In this document: one piece after another, positions 11,033 to 22,351 of the stretch | Numbering within the stretch: position 1 is the first letter of the stretch | Layout: each line of letters begins with the position of its first letter | NCBI GenBank assembly: GCA_030323885.1 | Contig: CM059187.1 | Location: 130,268,424-130,332,423 of the forward strand | DNA from: Branchipolynoe longqiensis | Lineage: Eukaryota; Annelida; Polychaeta; Phyllodocida; Polynoidae | DNA: 64,000 nucleotides | Reading direction: 5' to 3' | Program-made: the position numbers and the translations under genes | Notes under the pieces: model-generated | What the model was told of the DNA's origin: nothing | The model's database searches: none | Seen by the model: only the letters and a program-made list of their open reading frames with translations

Positions 11033-11372
11033 ATGCAAATGCGAGTGAGAATGCGAATGGGAATGGGAATGCAAATGAAAATGCAAATGCAAATGCAAAT
11101 GTGGCTAAGTGAATTGCTCAATGGATCTATTGGTGTGAATGCAAATGCAAATGCAAATGCAAATGCAAATGCAAATGCAAATGCAAATGCAAATGCAAAT
11201 TCAAATACGGTAAATTGGATTGCTCAATGGACCGAGTGATGTGGATGCGAATGCGTATGTGAATGCGAATGCAAAGGTGAATGCGAATGTAAATGCAAAT
11301 GCGAAGGTGAATGCGAATGCGAATGCGAATGCAAAGGTGAATGTGAATGCGAATGGAAATGCTGCATTCCGC
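11033..11372 (+). repeat. Hexanucleotide array (AATGCA / AATGCG / AAGGTG)n
   Basis: Degenerate six-base repeats run for about 340 bp. A pure aatgca block at about 11138-11200 is followed by mixed aatgcg and aaggtgaatgcg units. A 23-bp non-repeat insert recurs (gaattgctcaatggatc and ggattgctcaatggacc), which indicates a higher-order duplication. Open frames are Asn-Ala repeats forced by the period. Confidence 0.9.
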
Positions 11373-11669
11373 CTGTGTGGAATCTTAGCTTTAGACGGTT
11401 TAGAAAGAGTAGATGGTTAGCCTTGATTGCCAATAAAGAGTAGGGCCAGAAAAAAAAGGCAGAGGGCGCCATCGGTCAACAGACCAGGACGCGTAAACCG
11501 GAGGGGGCTTTGACCTTTCTGTGGTAAGCATGGAGCCTCACAAACTCGATGTTAACGCCACCTACCCCCACCCCCACACACCCCTGCCTCCATTTCAGAC
11601 CCCCACAAAATAGGACACCCATTTTGGAGTATTCCCTGTTGTTACCCTTGCTTTTAAACAATTTATTTC
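11373..11669. other. Non-coding DNA, no recognised feature
   Basis: I see no supported gene. It contains a short run of cccccac repeats near 11563. Confidence 0.4.
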
Positions 11670-11729
11670 TATATAATTGCTTTGCTTTTGGAAATTTGGT
11701 ATTTTCATCGGAACGTGCAACTTTAAGGG
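11670..11729 (-). mobile_element. TTAA MITE terminus fragment
   Basis: It ends in tttcatcggaacgtgcaact followed by TTAA, matching the right end of the family at 1490-1835 in reverse orientation. Confidence 0.6.
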
Positions 11730-12550
11730 TATTAGTATGTATTGACTTGGACATTGTAAACTACGAACTAAACCGTTCCATGTAAATGTAAATTGATTTA
11801 ATGTACCTTATACTCATTACTTATTGCATTGTGTATACTTTAATTTCATAATCTATTTCACACTTCAATTTCCTATATAAACTGAGTAAAAGAATTGTGT
11901 AAATTCCTATATACCTATGACACTTACGGTTGGAACACCAGTGCTATGGCACTGACAAAAGATATATATATATATATATATATATATAAACAAAAAGTTC
12001 TTCCCCCCCAAAACACAAAAGAAAAACTACATATATTAGTCAATTCAATTAAATTAAATTGTACCTAGATGATTACATCTATGTGAAAAATAACCAAAAT
12101 GGCATGAAACTATAAGTATGCATCAACAATGTTCTAGTTTTTATCACAGTATGTTTAGAGCACCGTTTGAGAACAGTGTTCAGGGAGAGCTGCAGCAAAA
12201 CGCCACTATGCATGTACACATGGCACATCCCTTCTTCATCATCACAGAGCACATCCCCTTTAAGGCAGTTTGCGGCCCCCACACCAGGAGGCGCCACGAT
12301 GCGACGTGGACGATAATAGGACCCAGGGTCACTGTGGGCGATAATGCAAGAAGGTGTGCAGATGGGCGATGATACGGGGCGCTTATGTAAAGAACAATGG
12401 ATGAAGAATGCGCTGCTTCGTCATGCGGCAGCCTTGTTTTTTGCTTTGTTTTTTTAATTTCTTGTTATTGTTGTTGTTGAAGAAAAACTGGGAACCGAGA
12501 CGCACCAGGAATTTCGTGGACGATGCACGGTTAATATGAAAAAAAGTGTC
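11730..12550. other. AT-rich non-coding DNA
   Basis: No gene. A (TA)n tract lies at about 11961-11988. Short open frames on both strands (12079-12372) are mutually overlapping and show no domain. Confidence 0.5.
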
Positions 12551-13240
12551 TTTGGTTGGTGGAGTTTTACATCGGGAGAACATCTCAGGTCAGGATGGGT
12601 ACAGAATTGTGACAGTGGGCACTCATGGTGAATTAATAGTGCTTCCCCACTGGGATTTTGTTTGTTTGTTGATGGTTTACGTCCTAGCAACATCTAAGGT
12701 CATATCAGGACGGGTATCGACTTGTGACAGTAGGCACTCATGGCGATTTTATAGTGTTGCCCCACTGGGAAATCAGGCCACCAGCACCATGATCCAATAT
12801 CCCACTCAGTCACATTATCCTGACACTGAGCTAACAATTCCTTGCCCTATCCTAATAATGCCGTGCACCAGGCTAGGAAGCAATAGGTATCAATTTTTAA
12901 ATCATTGGTTTGATTTGACAGGAACCAAACTCGCGAACTCCTGATATTCCGCATGCGAGGCCTGTGCTCTACCCATTTGGCCGCCGCGCCCGGTTTCCCC
13001 ATTCGGAGACCAGACTGCCAGCACCATGATCTGATTTCTCACTCCGTCACATTATCCCCAAACTCAGCCAACCAGTCCTTGCCCTATCCTAATAATACTG
13101 AGCGCCTGGCCAGGAAGCGAAAAGTATACATTTTTAAGTCATTGGTTTGACTCGAACAGGGTCCGAACCCATGGGTTCGAATCCCATGATCTACAAAAAC
13201 GGGAGACGGACGTTCAACTCATTCGGCCATCCCGTCTGGT
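12551..13240 (-). mobile_element. SINE (family 1, GACGGGATGG head), split by another SINE
   Basis: The 3' part (tail side) is 12551-12655 and the 5' part is 12995-13240, ending at the reverse complement of the tRNA-like head (attcggccatcccgtctggt). The interruption falls at ttccccactggga and the sequence resumes at ttccccattcgga, an imperfect 13-bp target duplication around the inner SINE. Orientation is minus. The copy is diverged. Confidence 0.8.
12656..12994 (-). mobile_element. SINE (family 1 body, GCGCGGTGG head), nested
   Basis: A complete minus-strand copy. It has tail words tttgtttgtttgttgatgg, the family body, and at its 5' end the alternative head, read here as catttggccgccgcgcccgg. 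It is inserted in the SINE at 12551-13240 with a 13-bp duplication that has two mismatches. Confidence 0.8.
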
Positions 13241-14105
13241 GAGTCTATTTTGTAAGCTGACAAAAGTGACAGTAAAGAAGCAATATCCAACAGATCCCGT
13301 TATAGGACAACCTATCATGAAACACCGGCAGCCTGAGGGATGCTCAAGAAGTGACACTGAAATACTTCCACTTCCCGCCATATCCTCATTAAGCTTATTA
13401 GGCAAGCATACTTCAGAAAAGGAACCCGTCGATAATGACACCTGTGAAGGAATTTAGACTTGTCCCCAGTCCTCCCTATATTCTCTGAAGGTACACGATG
13501 GGAGAATACATATAATCACACCTGCAGGTTATTTCATAACCACATTGTTTCTGTATCAACTATAACGGGCTTACTTTCCCATGATGTTCCTGCCAATGGC
13601 TACTTATCATGATTTTATTTTGAGATGTGGTGATAAAAAATGATGACTGATGGCAGATTTCATGTGAGACATCAGCAGATGTATTAAATGTATTCTAGAC
13701 AGTGTCTTTTACAGTTGGTCCAATCGGAATATATCCACCAACTTTTTAATTATTGTTGACTGATCTTATCCATCTCAGCGTATCCCCTCCCCTTCCGCAT
13801 CAAAGGCTTTATCAACATCGAAGTCTTTTACAAGGTCACACTCTGTCTATTTTGGTCAAATGGGATAACCCTGCATTCATTATGGAAGATCTTGTGGAGT
13901 AAGCCCATCTTGCTACTGCTAGAGAAGAGCGCATCATGAATATTCAGGTCATTATAGGTCGCCTGCCCAATTTGTGAAATTTACTCATTTGTTCAAGAGT
14001 TATTCTGTTCATTTCACCATTTCAATGGATATTGTAGTAGTTTGCACAGGCCTCTCAGGCAAAGGCGCCATATAGAAAGGCATTTGTGGATCGGGTGATT
14101 GCATA
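13241..14105. other. Non-coding DNA; one unverified open frame
   Basis: A 72-codon plus-strand frame (13239-13457) has mixed, non-repetitive composition but overlaps the SINE end, and no splice context or domain is evident. I do not call it a gene. The rest shows nothing recognisable. Confidence 0.4.
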
Positions 14106-14200
14106 AGGGAGCCTAGCTCGGCTAATGGTTAGGACACAAAGCTCAAAATGGCAGGAAGCAGGGAAATATGGGTTCGAATCCTGTGCTAGGCGCAATTTCC
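14106..14200 (+). mobile_element. tRNA-derived SINE head (family 2), fragment
   Basis: The stretch gagcctagctcggctaatgg followed later by gggttcgaatcctgtgctag resembles a tRNA with A-box and B-box sequences and acceptor-arm pairing (GCCTAG with CTAGGC). It is related to the copies at 33489 and 33811. The expected second half of the SINE is not evident. Confidence 0.6.
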
Positions 14201-14272
14201 CCCCAATTAGCGTCAACCCCGGGATGATATCATTTTATTTACTTTTCGCTTTGTGAATCCATGTCAGGTAAT

Positions 14273-15020
14273 GGCCCTGTCACACTATGACATTTCCCCC
14301 GGCGTGCCGGCAATGCGCAAAATATTTGCAACCCGTCGACACACGTCCAACTCTTCGGCGCTTTTGGAGAAAGTTTGACGTGGCGTAGCATGTTAGTAGC
14401 GTGCTATAAGCGCACGGCCAACAGGCTTCGACGCGCGGCGGAACAAAGTGTCAACGTCCCGCCAGCGGGTTCCCAGCATGCCATCAGCGTGTTATCGGCA
14501 CGTTGTCGGCGCGCCGCCCACGCGCCGACGGCGTGCGAGTAGCGCGTCATTAAAGGTTCACAGAACGCCGGGCAACATTAGGCATGCGGAAGATGCGCCA
14601 GCAACACGTCAAGACGCGCCAGCAACATGTCGAGAAACGCTGGAGCAACGCCAATACCGCGCCCACTACACGTCGATGGGAGGTCAGCGACGGGCCGACG
14701 GAACGATCGCAGTTTGGCGAAATAAATGCCATCGTTCCGCCGGCGCGCCGCCAACGGGTGTCGACGTGTTGCTAACGCGTCCGTAACGCGCCCGCCAACA
14801 CGTTAACGCACGTTGCGGCCTGTCGAAAGTTTTGTGCAAGCACAAAACCTCGACGCGGCCCGACGCGCGCCGATGTGTCCATTCACACGTTGCTATGTAC
14901 CGACGCGCCGGTAACGCGCCGGTAACGCGCCGGTAATGTACCGGACGTGTACCGACGGTTCGCCCAAAAATGCAACGCGTCGAAGCGCGTTCGTGAGAAA
15001 CGTTGTAGTGTGACAGGGCC
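14273..15020 (+). mobile_element. CpG-rich foldback element, family A, copy 1
   Basis: It starts GGCCCTGTCACACTATGACA and ends cgttgtagtgtgacagggcc, with gtaat on the left and TTAA on the right. The body is packed with CGCGCCGGTAACG / ACGCGCCAGCAACACGTC-type words in both orientations, so much of it could fold back. Length is 748 bp with no transposase. TTAA flanks link it to TTAA-specific transposition by inference. Compare 20135-20935 and 41784-42412. Confidence 0.85.
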
Positions 15021-15211
15021 TTAAAGCATCACGGGAGTTCTCGTGGCCTTGTTGAATAATGTATGTCACTGTGCTTTTCTCCTCTTTAGCAAATTGAACT
15101 TGAACCACTTTTGGGGTGAAGTGAGGTGGGGGGGGGGGGGGGAGGGAAGAGGATATGCATACAGAAATGAACTAGGTGTTAAACCTTCTATCAGCATGGA
15201 TCAACTAACAT
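15021..15211. other. Non-coding DNA with a poly-G run
   Basis: A short spacer with a long G tract near 15125-15145 and no gene. Confidence 0.5.
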
Positions 15212-15274
15212 TTAAAGCTGCATATTACGATGAAAACATCCAATTTTCAAAACCAAAACAATTATCTAGATTTT
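15212..15274 (+). mobile_element. TTAA MITE 5' fragment
   Basis: It begins TTTAAAGCTGCATATTACGA and follows the family to aattatctagatttt, where it stops abruptly. Confidence 0.7.
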
Positions 15275-15279
15275 CTATC

Positions 15280-15545
15280 TTCCACGCACCTCCACTTTAC
15301 CTGACCTCACTTTACCCGACCTGAGTTTACCCAACCTCACTTTACCCGACCTCACTTTACCCGACCTCACACTACCCGACCTCAGTTTACCCGACCTCAC
15401 TTTTCCCGTCCTCACTTTACCCGACCTCACTTTACCCAACCTCACTTTACCCGACCTCACTTTTCCCAACCTCAGTTTACCCGACCTCACTTTACCCGCC
15501 CTCACTTTACCCGACCTCACTTTACCCGAACTCACTTTACCCGAG
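15280..15545 (+). repeat. 15-bp tandem array (ACCTCACTTTACCCG)n
   Basis: About 17 copies of acctcactttacccg with scattered substitutions such as acctcagtttaccca. Because the period is a multiple of three, the minus strand carries an 86-codon open frame of repeating SGKVR-type residues, which is an artefact of the period. Confidence 0.95.
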
Positions 15546-15594
15546 ACTTGGATGACTCAGCAATGTATTTGTCTTCATTGAACAATAGCTTTAA

Positions 15595-16197
15595 GCCCTG
15601 GTCACATAGCCGTTAGTGGATGTAGGTGAATGTAGTAGAGGCTAACGTAGTTGAAAGTAGTTGAATGTCGTTGAACGTACCAGCATCCATACTTGTCCTT
15701 GATGTTAACTTGGTAATAACCTGGGTGAGCCGTGATCTCCGATTTAATTTGTGGACATGTTCAAAAGAGCGGTACTTTAGATGCTGAATTTGCATCCGTG
15801 ATGCTAACATACTGTGGCGAAGTCTAACGCAGTATAACATACCTCTTAATGTACTCTAGCATACTCTAGCATACATTGACCCGCACAAAATGATGGTCAT
15901 TCCATGTTGTGCATGCAGTGGTCACATAGCCATTAATGGACGTCATTGAACATAGTTGAACATAATGGAAGCTAACGTAGTTGAAAGTAGTTGAACTTAG
16001 TTGAATGTAGTTGAATGTACCGGCATCCATACCTCAACATATTTATTAGTATCGTTCAGTGGTTCATCAACCAAAACCTGCCGTACCTTAACGTATTTCA
16101 ATGTAGTTTAAAAAACTGACACCACGTTTGACCAACATTAATCTATCCTACGGATCACCTGATCACTACGTCCACTAACGGCTATATGACCAGGGCT
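15595..16197 (+). mobile_element. Foldback element, family B (TAGTTGAATG words)
   Basis: TTAA on the left, then GCCCTGGTCACATAGCCGTT; the right end is aacggctatatgaccagggc followed by TTAG. The interior repeats the words gtagttgaatgtagttgaa and tagcatactctagcatac many times, including a near-duplicated block with ggtcacatagccattaatgg at about 15922. No coding capacity. The outermost motif resembles families A and C. Confidence 0.8.
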
Positions 16198-16984
16198 TTA
16201 GACCCTAATGATGATGTATATAGGAGTGTATTTATGTTAAGTGATGGACAAGACTAATAAAACAAATCATTTGATGGCAACATTGATGACAACTAGTTTC
16301 TTAATGAATTGTAATTTATGAAAGCAAAATCATTTTGAAAAAGGATAATATCATAATATACTCTTTCCTCGCTTATTTTAGCTATCTTTATGCTTACAAT
16401 CAATTTGGTCATATTACAAAATACCATCAATTTACAAAATGCATTTTCTATTGAACCCTGTGATATTACTATAATCCTCATAGGCACTTGCTATATATAA
16501 CTGAAAAGCTCATTTCTTGTACTTTAACCCTATTTCAGTTCTTTAATATAATATGCAGTTGGAAAAACGCAATAACAGTTGATATAAGATCACATTTGAA
16601 GCACTAAACTAAACAATTATTTTTATTTTGTCAAAAGTGAAAAAGATAGAGGAATTCAATGTAAATGCCCATGTCAAGAGCATAGGTGAGTAGTGACATC
16701 ATTAATATGCATGTAGGAACACTAAAATATGTAGGAAAATAATGAATATAGCTGAAATGAGGCCATTCTCTGATATTTCTGATGTGTTTCGTAAGTTGAT
16801 GGTCAAAATAAGATTTTATTTTTAGACCACTCTCCAGGCTTGGCTCCCGGGACTTAAGGAGACATTTCTTTCCTGGATAGCCTGTTATAGATTTCTGATA
16901 AATAAATGAAAAACATGATACTTATAAGTCAATTTTTTTTCGAAAATGCACACTAGTCGCGAGAATCGACCAAATACATATATA
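16198..16984. other. AT-rich non-coding DNA
   Basis: No gene and no repeat that I recognise. Confidence 0.45.
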
Positions 16985-17790
16985 TGGGTCACTCTCCTGA
17001 AAACTGGTCAAAATGGGATGGGATTTTAAAACATCAATAAAAACCTTCCTACTTATTTTTTTCCTTATATTTTTCATATTCATGTTCAGATTTGATGAAA
17101 GAAATAAGGGAAATAAAATAAACTGTGTGCAACTTTGGTCCTTTTAGTTATGAAGTGTTTTTGTACCAAAAAAAACCATTTTACAGTCAGCCATTTGTAT
17201 CATGACATATGAGACGTGGTTTAATCCTTATTAACGTCTTATATTGCATTGATATATCAAACAAAACTGTTCCCAAATCAAAAAGGAAGTATTTATTAAC
17301 ATGTATGCATGCTTAAATTTTAAAAAAAGAATGTTGATGTCTTCAGAAATAACATTACAAATTTCCGTCACACATGTAACCAGTGGTGTCTGGACGCCAC
17401 ACAAATATTATACACTAATTATTCAGTGAATAAAGCATGGCTGGGAATTACTTTTTTTAATCAATATAAGCACTACATATTTCTGTATATCATGCCATGA
17501 TTAATATGCTTCTAAGTATGATATTATTTAATTCTGATTAGATTTTTATTAAGCAGACTGTGTGGTGTCCTAAACATGTGTTACACGTGTGACACACATG
17601 TTATGCTGCCATAAGACATAGCTTAATCATGGACTACACCTTTATTCTTTATCTCATCAATTTATATTTTACATAGATGTAAAGAGAAGATTTCCAGCTT
17701 TCATTTGCAATCAAAAAATGTAAAAGATTCAAATATTAGATTTTAACCCTCCATCTGACACTTCTGGCCAGTTTTCAGGAGAGTGACCCA
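16985..17790 (+). mobile_element. TA-flanked MITE, about 806 bp (TGGGTCACTCTCCTGAAAAC)
   Basis: The left end TGGGTCACTCTCCTGAAAAC is matched by gttttcaggagagtgaccca at the right, a near-perfect 20-bp or longer inverted repeat inside TATATA flanks. The interior is AT-rich without a long frame. It ends 13 bp before another MITE. Confidence 0.85.
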
Positions 17791-17803
17791 TATACATATA
17801 TAT

Positions 17804-18057
17804 GAGCCTGTCTCAAAAGGTGATAACTCTTTTTTTTTTGTCCATTGTAACGATTGATATAAAACAGCACAGAAATGGTTACACTGAAAACACAAGGACA
17901 TTTGCTTCAAATCAATATGTATTCTATTGGGATTATGAAACACCATGTAAAAAACAAATCAGTTTATCCTGAGCACATGAATAAGCAGATAGTATGTTGA
18001 TCGTTAGAATGGACAAAATTGTATCCCATATTGCTTAGCACCTTTTGAGATAGTCTC
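17804..18057 (+). mobile_element. 254-bp MITE (GAGCCTGTCTC termini), copy 2
   Basis: Nearly identical to 8411-8664 and exactly the same length, from GAGCCTGTCTCAAAAGGTGA to ccttttgagatagtctc, again in TATATA flanks. Confidence 0.85.
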
Positions 18058-18477
18058 ATATATATATACATATATACATATGCATCTATATATATTAAGT
18101 ACATTTTGAAATATATACATGTATATTAGTCTCAGCCACCACATACGGATAATGAGACTAATCTTATAAAAAGCTGCATATAATAATTATATACATATAT
18201 GTACATATATATATATACTATAATATCTTATCTCAGAGAATTCAACCAAAAATATAATGCCACTTCTGACGTAGAGTGAAATTTGTAAACGCCGTCATTA
18301 CCTACTCGCCCACTTAGACTAATATACTGTCCGACCAACCCCTTACGCCCACACACTACCCAACCCACGCACACACCATAACTCATGTCCACCAAACTGA
18401 GGGCAGTAGTTAGAACTTCGAAGACAAGTACACCACTACTGAGTGAGAGTCTGATTCTGTTGACGGTTTTCTCTTAA
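18058..18477. other. AT-rich spacer, no recognised gene
   Basis: TA-rich microsatellite-like sequence to about 18220, followed by unique-looking sequence ending in TTAA at 18474. Confidence 0.5.
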
Positions 18478-18837
18478 ACCACAGTCACACTAGGGGTTGC
18501 GACCACTCTGCGACCCCTCTGCGACCACTCTGAGACCACTCTGAGACCACTTTGCGATGAAAAGGCCAATGAACAGTGTCCAGTTGTCGACTGGTCGCAA
18601 GTGCTGAAATTGGTTAGCGACCTCGCTGCGACTAAGTTCGTCGCAAGGAGGTTTTTGGTGCAGCACCTGCAACCTCCTTGCCAGCAAAATGTTAGCCAGG
18701 AGCGATCGGCGACCATTATTTTCCCCGCCTTTTTTATGTATTGCTCGAAAGGAGGTCGGCGGCTCTTGGTCGCAAAATGGTCGCAAAATGGTCGCAAAAT
18801 GGTCGTAAGTGGTGGCAAGCCGTAGTGTGACTGAGGC
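18478..18837 (+). mobile_element. Foldback element, family C (GGTCGCAAAAT words)
   Basis: It starts after TTAA with ACCACAGTCACACTAGGGGT and ends gccgtagtgtgactgaggct. The left interior repeats ctctgcgaccactctgagac, and the right interior repeats ggtcgcaaaat three times in a row, the two being inverted relatives. Overlapping 110-120-codon frames on the minus strand are period artefacts. A matching TTAA is not visible on the right. Confidence 0.75.
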
Positions 18838-19148
18838 TGAGTCAGACACTAAATTGGATCATCTCTGAACAGATGCTGATGAAACCTCCCACGGTTTCAT
18901 GACGTCAGAGATTCAGGACTATGCTCTCCACTTGTCAATACGTGGGGGAAGCTGACTCTTGTGCTTTGCACACGTATTTTGCATGCATCATGTGCGTAGT
19001 AACTAGGCCTACATAGTTAATTTATTTACCCATGCTCTGCCTATATTTGCAAAGTTTCCTTCACAAATAAACAAGAGAAGTGAATTTAGAAATAACTGGA
19101 AGCAGTCAATGTGCATAATCTGAGATGCAACCCATATTCAAGCAGCTT
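18838..19148. other. Non-coding DNA
   Basis: No gene. It contains acgtgggggaagctgactct, which recurs at about 19889. Confidence 0.45.
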
Positions 19149-19486
19149 GTTTGTTTGTTGTTGTTTTACAACCTAGCAATATCTAAGGTTATATCAGGAC
19201 GGGTACCAACTAGTGACAATGCGCACTCATGGCGACTTTGTAGTGCTACCCCACTGGAAGACCAGGCTGCCAGCACCATGACCTGATATCCCACTCAGTC
19301 ACATTATCCTGACACTGAGCCAACCAGTCCTTGCCCTACCCTAATAATGCCAAGCGCCAGGCTAGGAAGCAACAAGTATCAATTTTTACATCATTGGTTT
19401 GACTCGAGCAGGGTTCGAACCCACGACCCCACGATCTACCAACACGGGAGATGGTCGCTCTAACTCATTTGGCCATCCCGTCTGGT
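19149..19486 (-). mobile_element. SINE (family 1), full-length minus copy
   Basis: It runs from the tail tgtttgtttgttgttgtttt to the head ggccatcccgtctggt. The B-box region is intact (gcagggttcgaacccacgac on the plus strand). Confidence 0.9.
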
Positions 19487-20134
19487 CAGAGAAATTCAAA
19501 GACCGAAGCACATTGTGAAGTGGTTTAACATATATATATATATAATTCACATGACTATAATACAAGAAAATTAGTTTCCATTTGGAATAATCAAGGAAAG
19601 CTGCAGCTGATTTTCATCGACCAAGTTAAAAACCGCTTAGCAGTTGTTGTTTTTACGAATTGCAATGTCAGTCGATTCTGTGTATATAACATTCCTTGCT
19701 TGAGTTTGAATATTTCCAATGCAGTTGTATCATGCATAACAAATAATTACAAAAATAAGCATAAAAGCTAGTAATTTGCTTATAGAGAACGGGACTAATT
19801 TCTTATATCATATCAATACGCCACACAAAACAAAGGTAATAAAACCAGTATTGATGTTGTCTATGTTATCACGTTTGGTGTAAGTGTACGTGGGGGAAGC
19901 TGACTCTTGTGACTACCTAATTTAGGTAATAGCTTCGCATGTGCCAATCAGTTTGATAACATTTTAAAGTGGCTTCATTTGTCGGAAGGGGGGGGGGTGA
20001 GGGGGTGAACAAAAATAACCTGTGTACACATAAATACACGTCTATGCACATCTATGCACATGTATGCAAATATAAATGATTTTGATTCATATATATCTGT
20101 TGTCATTACCGTAGCACTGGTCTTCCGACCTTAA
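19487..20134. other. Non-coding DNA
   Basis: No gene. A G tract lies near 19990 and a degenerate tctatgcacatc repeat near 20040. Confidence 0.45.
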
Positions 20135-20935
20135 GGCCCTGTCACACTACGACGTTTCCCCCGGCGCGCCGGCAACGTGCAAAATATTTGCAACCCGTCG
20201 AGAAACGTCGAACTTTTCGGCGCTTTGGGATAAAGTTTGACGCGGCGCAGCATGGTAGTAGCGTGCTATGAGCGCGCAGCCAACGTGGTTCGACGTGCGG
20301 CAGAAGAAAATGTCAACGTGCCGCCAGCGGGTTCCTAGCGTGCCATCAGCGTGTTATCGGCGCGTTGTCGGCGCTCCGCCAGCGCGCTGACGGCGAGGGT
20401 GTAGCGCGTCATTAAAAGTTTGCAGAAGGCCGGGGTAGCATTAGGCGCGCGGCAGACGCGCCAGCAACACGTCAAGACGCGCCAGCAACACGTCAATACG
20501 CGCCAGCAACACGTCAATACGCGCCAGCAACACGTCAAGACGCGCCATCAACACGTCCAACGCAGTTTGGCAAAAAATCCCCAGCGTTGATGGACGTTGC
20601 TCAACGTGGTTCGAGCGGGCCGGCAACGCGCTGGTAACGTGCATCCACGTCCTGCCAACGCGCAGGTAACGTGCGATCCAACACGGTGGTGCGCGTCGGC
20701 GCGCGTCAAAAGTTTTGTGCAAGCACAAAACCTCGACGCGGCCCGACGCGCGCCGACGCGCGCCAACATTTCCATTGACACGTTGCTATGTACCGACGCG
20801 CCGGTAACGCGCCGGTAACGCGCCGGTAACGCGCCGGTAACGCGCCGGACGTGTACCGACGGTTCGCCCAAAAATGCAACACGTCGCCACGCGTCGAAGC
20901 GCGTTCGTGAGAAACGTTGTAGTGTGACAGGGCCT
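20135..20935 (+). mobile_element. CpG-rich foldback element, family A, copy 2
   Basis: Perfect TTAA on both sides (20131-20134 and 20936-20939). It starts GGCCCTGTCACACTACGACG and ends cgttgtagtgtgacagggcc. The interior contains five consecutive gacgcgccagcaacacgtc-type units at 20455-20555 and a gtaacgcgccg run at 20805-20845. The shared interior with 14273-15020 is conserved in order, so they are copies of one element rather than independent simple repeats. Open frames are repeat translations. Confidence 0.9.
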
Positions 20936-22351
20936 TTAACTGCTGCGGGAATATATGTATTTACACAATTTTGTTTACATAGTATTAAATAGTAAATTGG
21001 AGTAGCCGTTGGACTCTCCACGGTAGTGTGTTGTGTCGGTTTCAGCAGCAGGTCGCGTGAAGTGTACAGGGATAGGAGTTGAGAACTGCATTATCCAAGC
21101 CTTTTATGCACATAACGAATTTGTTATAGCCATTGCCTTGAATGAGCGGGGTCGCTCATTCGGACTCATTGCTGGGCACGGTGGAGAGGTGAGGCTGCCA
21201 GCTCCCCCCCCCCCCTCCATCCGCCGCGGGGCTGGGGGGGGGGGCTGGGGGGGAAAGGAGCCCAGAATCCACCTCACACTCCCACGACCAATCAAAATAC
21301 AAAACACTTGAGCTTTCTAATTTAATGAGTGTCTATTGGCACATAATTGATTGTCTGCTTTTACATGAAAAAGTGATGGTTTGAACAAAAAAAAAACATT
21401 TCTCGCCGTGACTATGGCCTGTGCTGCCGACACGGCGTAAAGCAACCACCAATCAATCAATCAATCAACCTAAGCCAATCAGATCACTCCAGTGACCGGA
21501 GCCCGGCACCACACAGCACAAGGGAGTCAGTCTGCAACAGCGCCTCCGACTGACCACTACTGCACCCTTTTTCTACCCACCCACCCGCACCTGCACTCTA
21601 ATTGGCACAGCCAATTCAAAAACAATTAAAAAAACTAAAATTAAAAACACATTTAGACAAGGAAGTCCATTAACTACTCAATTGACAATCGCCCAATTGA
21701 CAACCGCGCAATTGCCAAAAAACACATTTAAAAAATTGACAATGGCACGTTAACTTGTCCATACGTCGCATCTCTCATCTCATGCTCTTATATTATCACC
21801 TGCATGACATTATGTCGGCCACGGCCCATCGTCAATCCAGAATGTACACGTCCATTGGAGGCTGGGGGCCGCAACCGAATAAAAGCCATGTTTTCCCAAA
21901 CCAGCCTCATCATCTTCTGTGCCTGTGAGCAATGAAGGCTTTAGTTACTGGCTGGCAACCATGCATCCTACTGTGTCAGCACTACCCACAATGCACCGGG
22001 AGAGCTCGCATCACATCTACAGTAGAGGCACACTTACTGTCATGGTCATATATGTATATATATATGAAGAGTTCAGGCGCCAAAACCCATAAACGCCAAT
22101 CCAAAAATTGAGATAAATATTGGAATCAAACCATCAAAGAATTAATTTTTGTTTTTAGTCCTATTTTTGTGTGTTCATTGCTCCATAATCATTTCATCAC
22201 AAGAAAAGTAGAATAAGCTGCAATTAAATTAATCTTCAGGTAAAAATCGTTAATTTTAATTCAAATTTTGGTTTAGCGTTTACAGGTTTTTTTTTGCCTG
22301 AACTCTCTATATGTAGGCCTACATACATTTATAATATGTACATATGTGCAT
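20936..22351. other. Non-coding DNA; possible SINE-like tail
   Basis: No supported gene. Poly-C and poly-G tracts lie at about 21207-21257. At 21425-21475 the sequence ccgacacggcgtaaagcaac followed by (AATC)n resembles the tail of a retroposon, but I cannot bound an element. Confidence 0.4.

Noticed and set aside
13239..13457. 72-codon plus-strand frame with ordinary composition
   Set aside because: It overlaps a SINE end, has no recognisable domain or splice signals that I can defend; kept as unassigned.
14106..14200. Possible single tRNA gene
   Set aside because: The same sequence recurs with a shared downstream part at 33489 and 33811, so a SINE head is the better reading.
15275..15535. 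86-codon SGKVR-type repeat protein on the minus strand
   Set aside because: Produced by a 15-bp tandem array; period effect.
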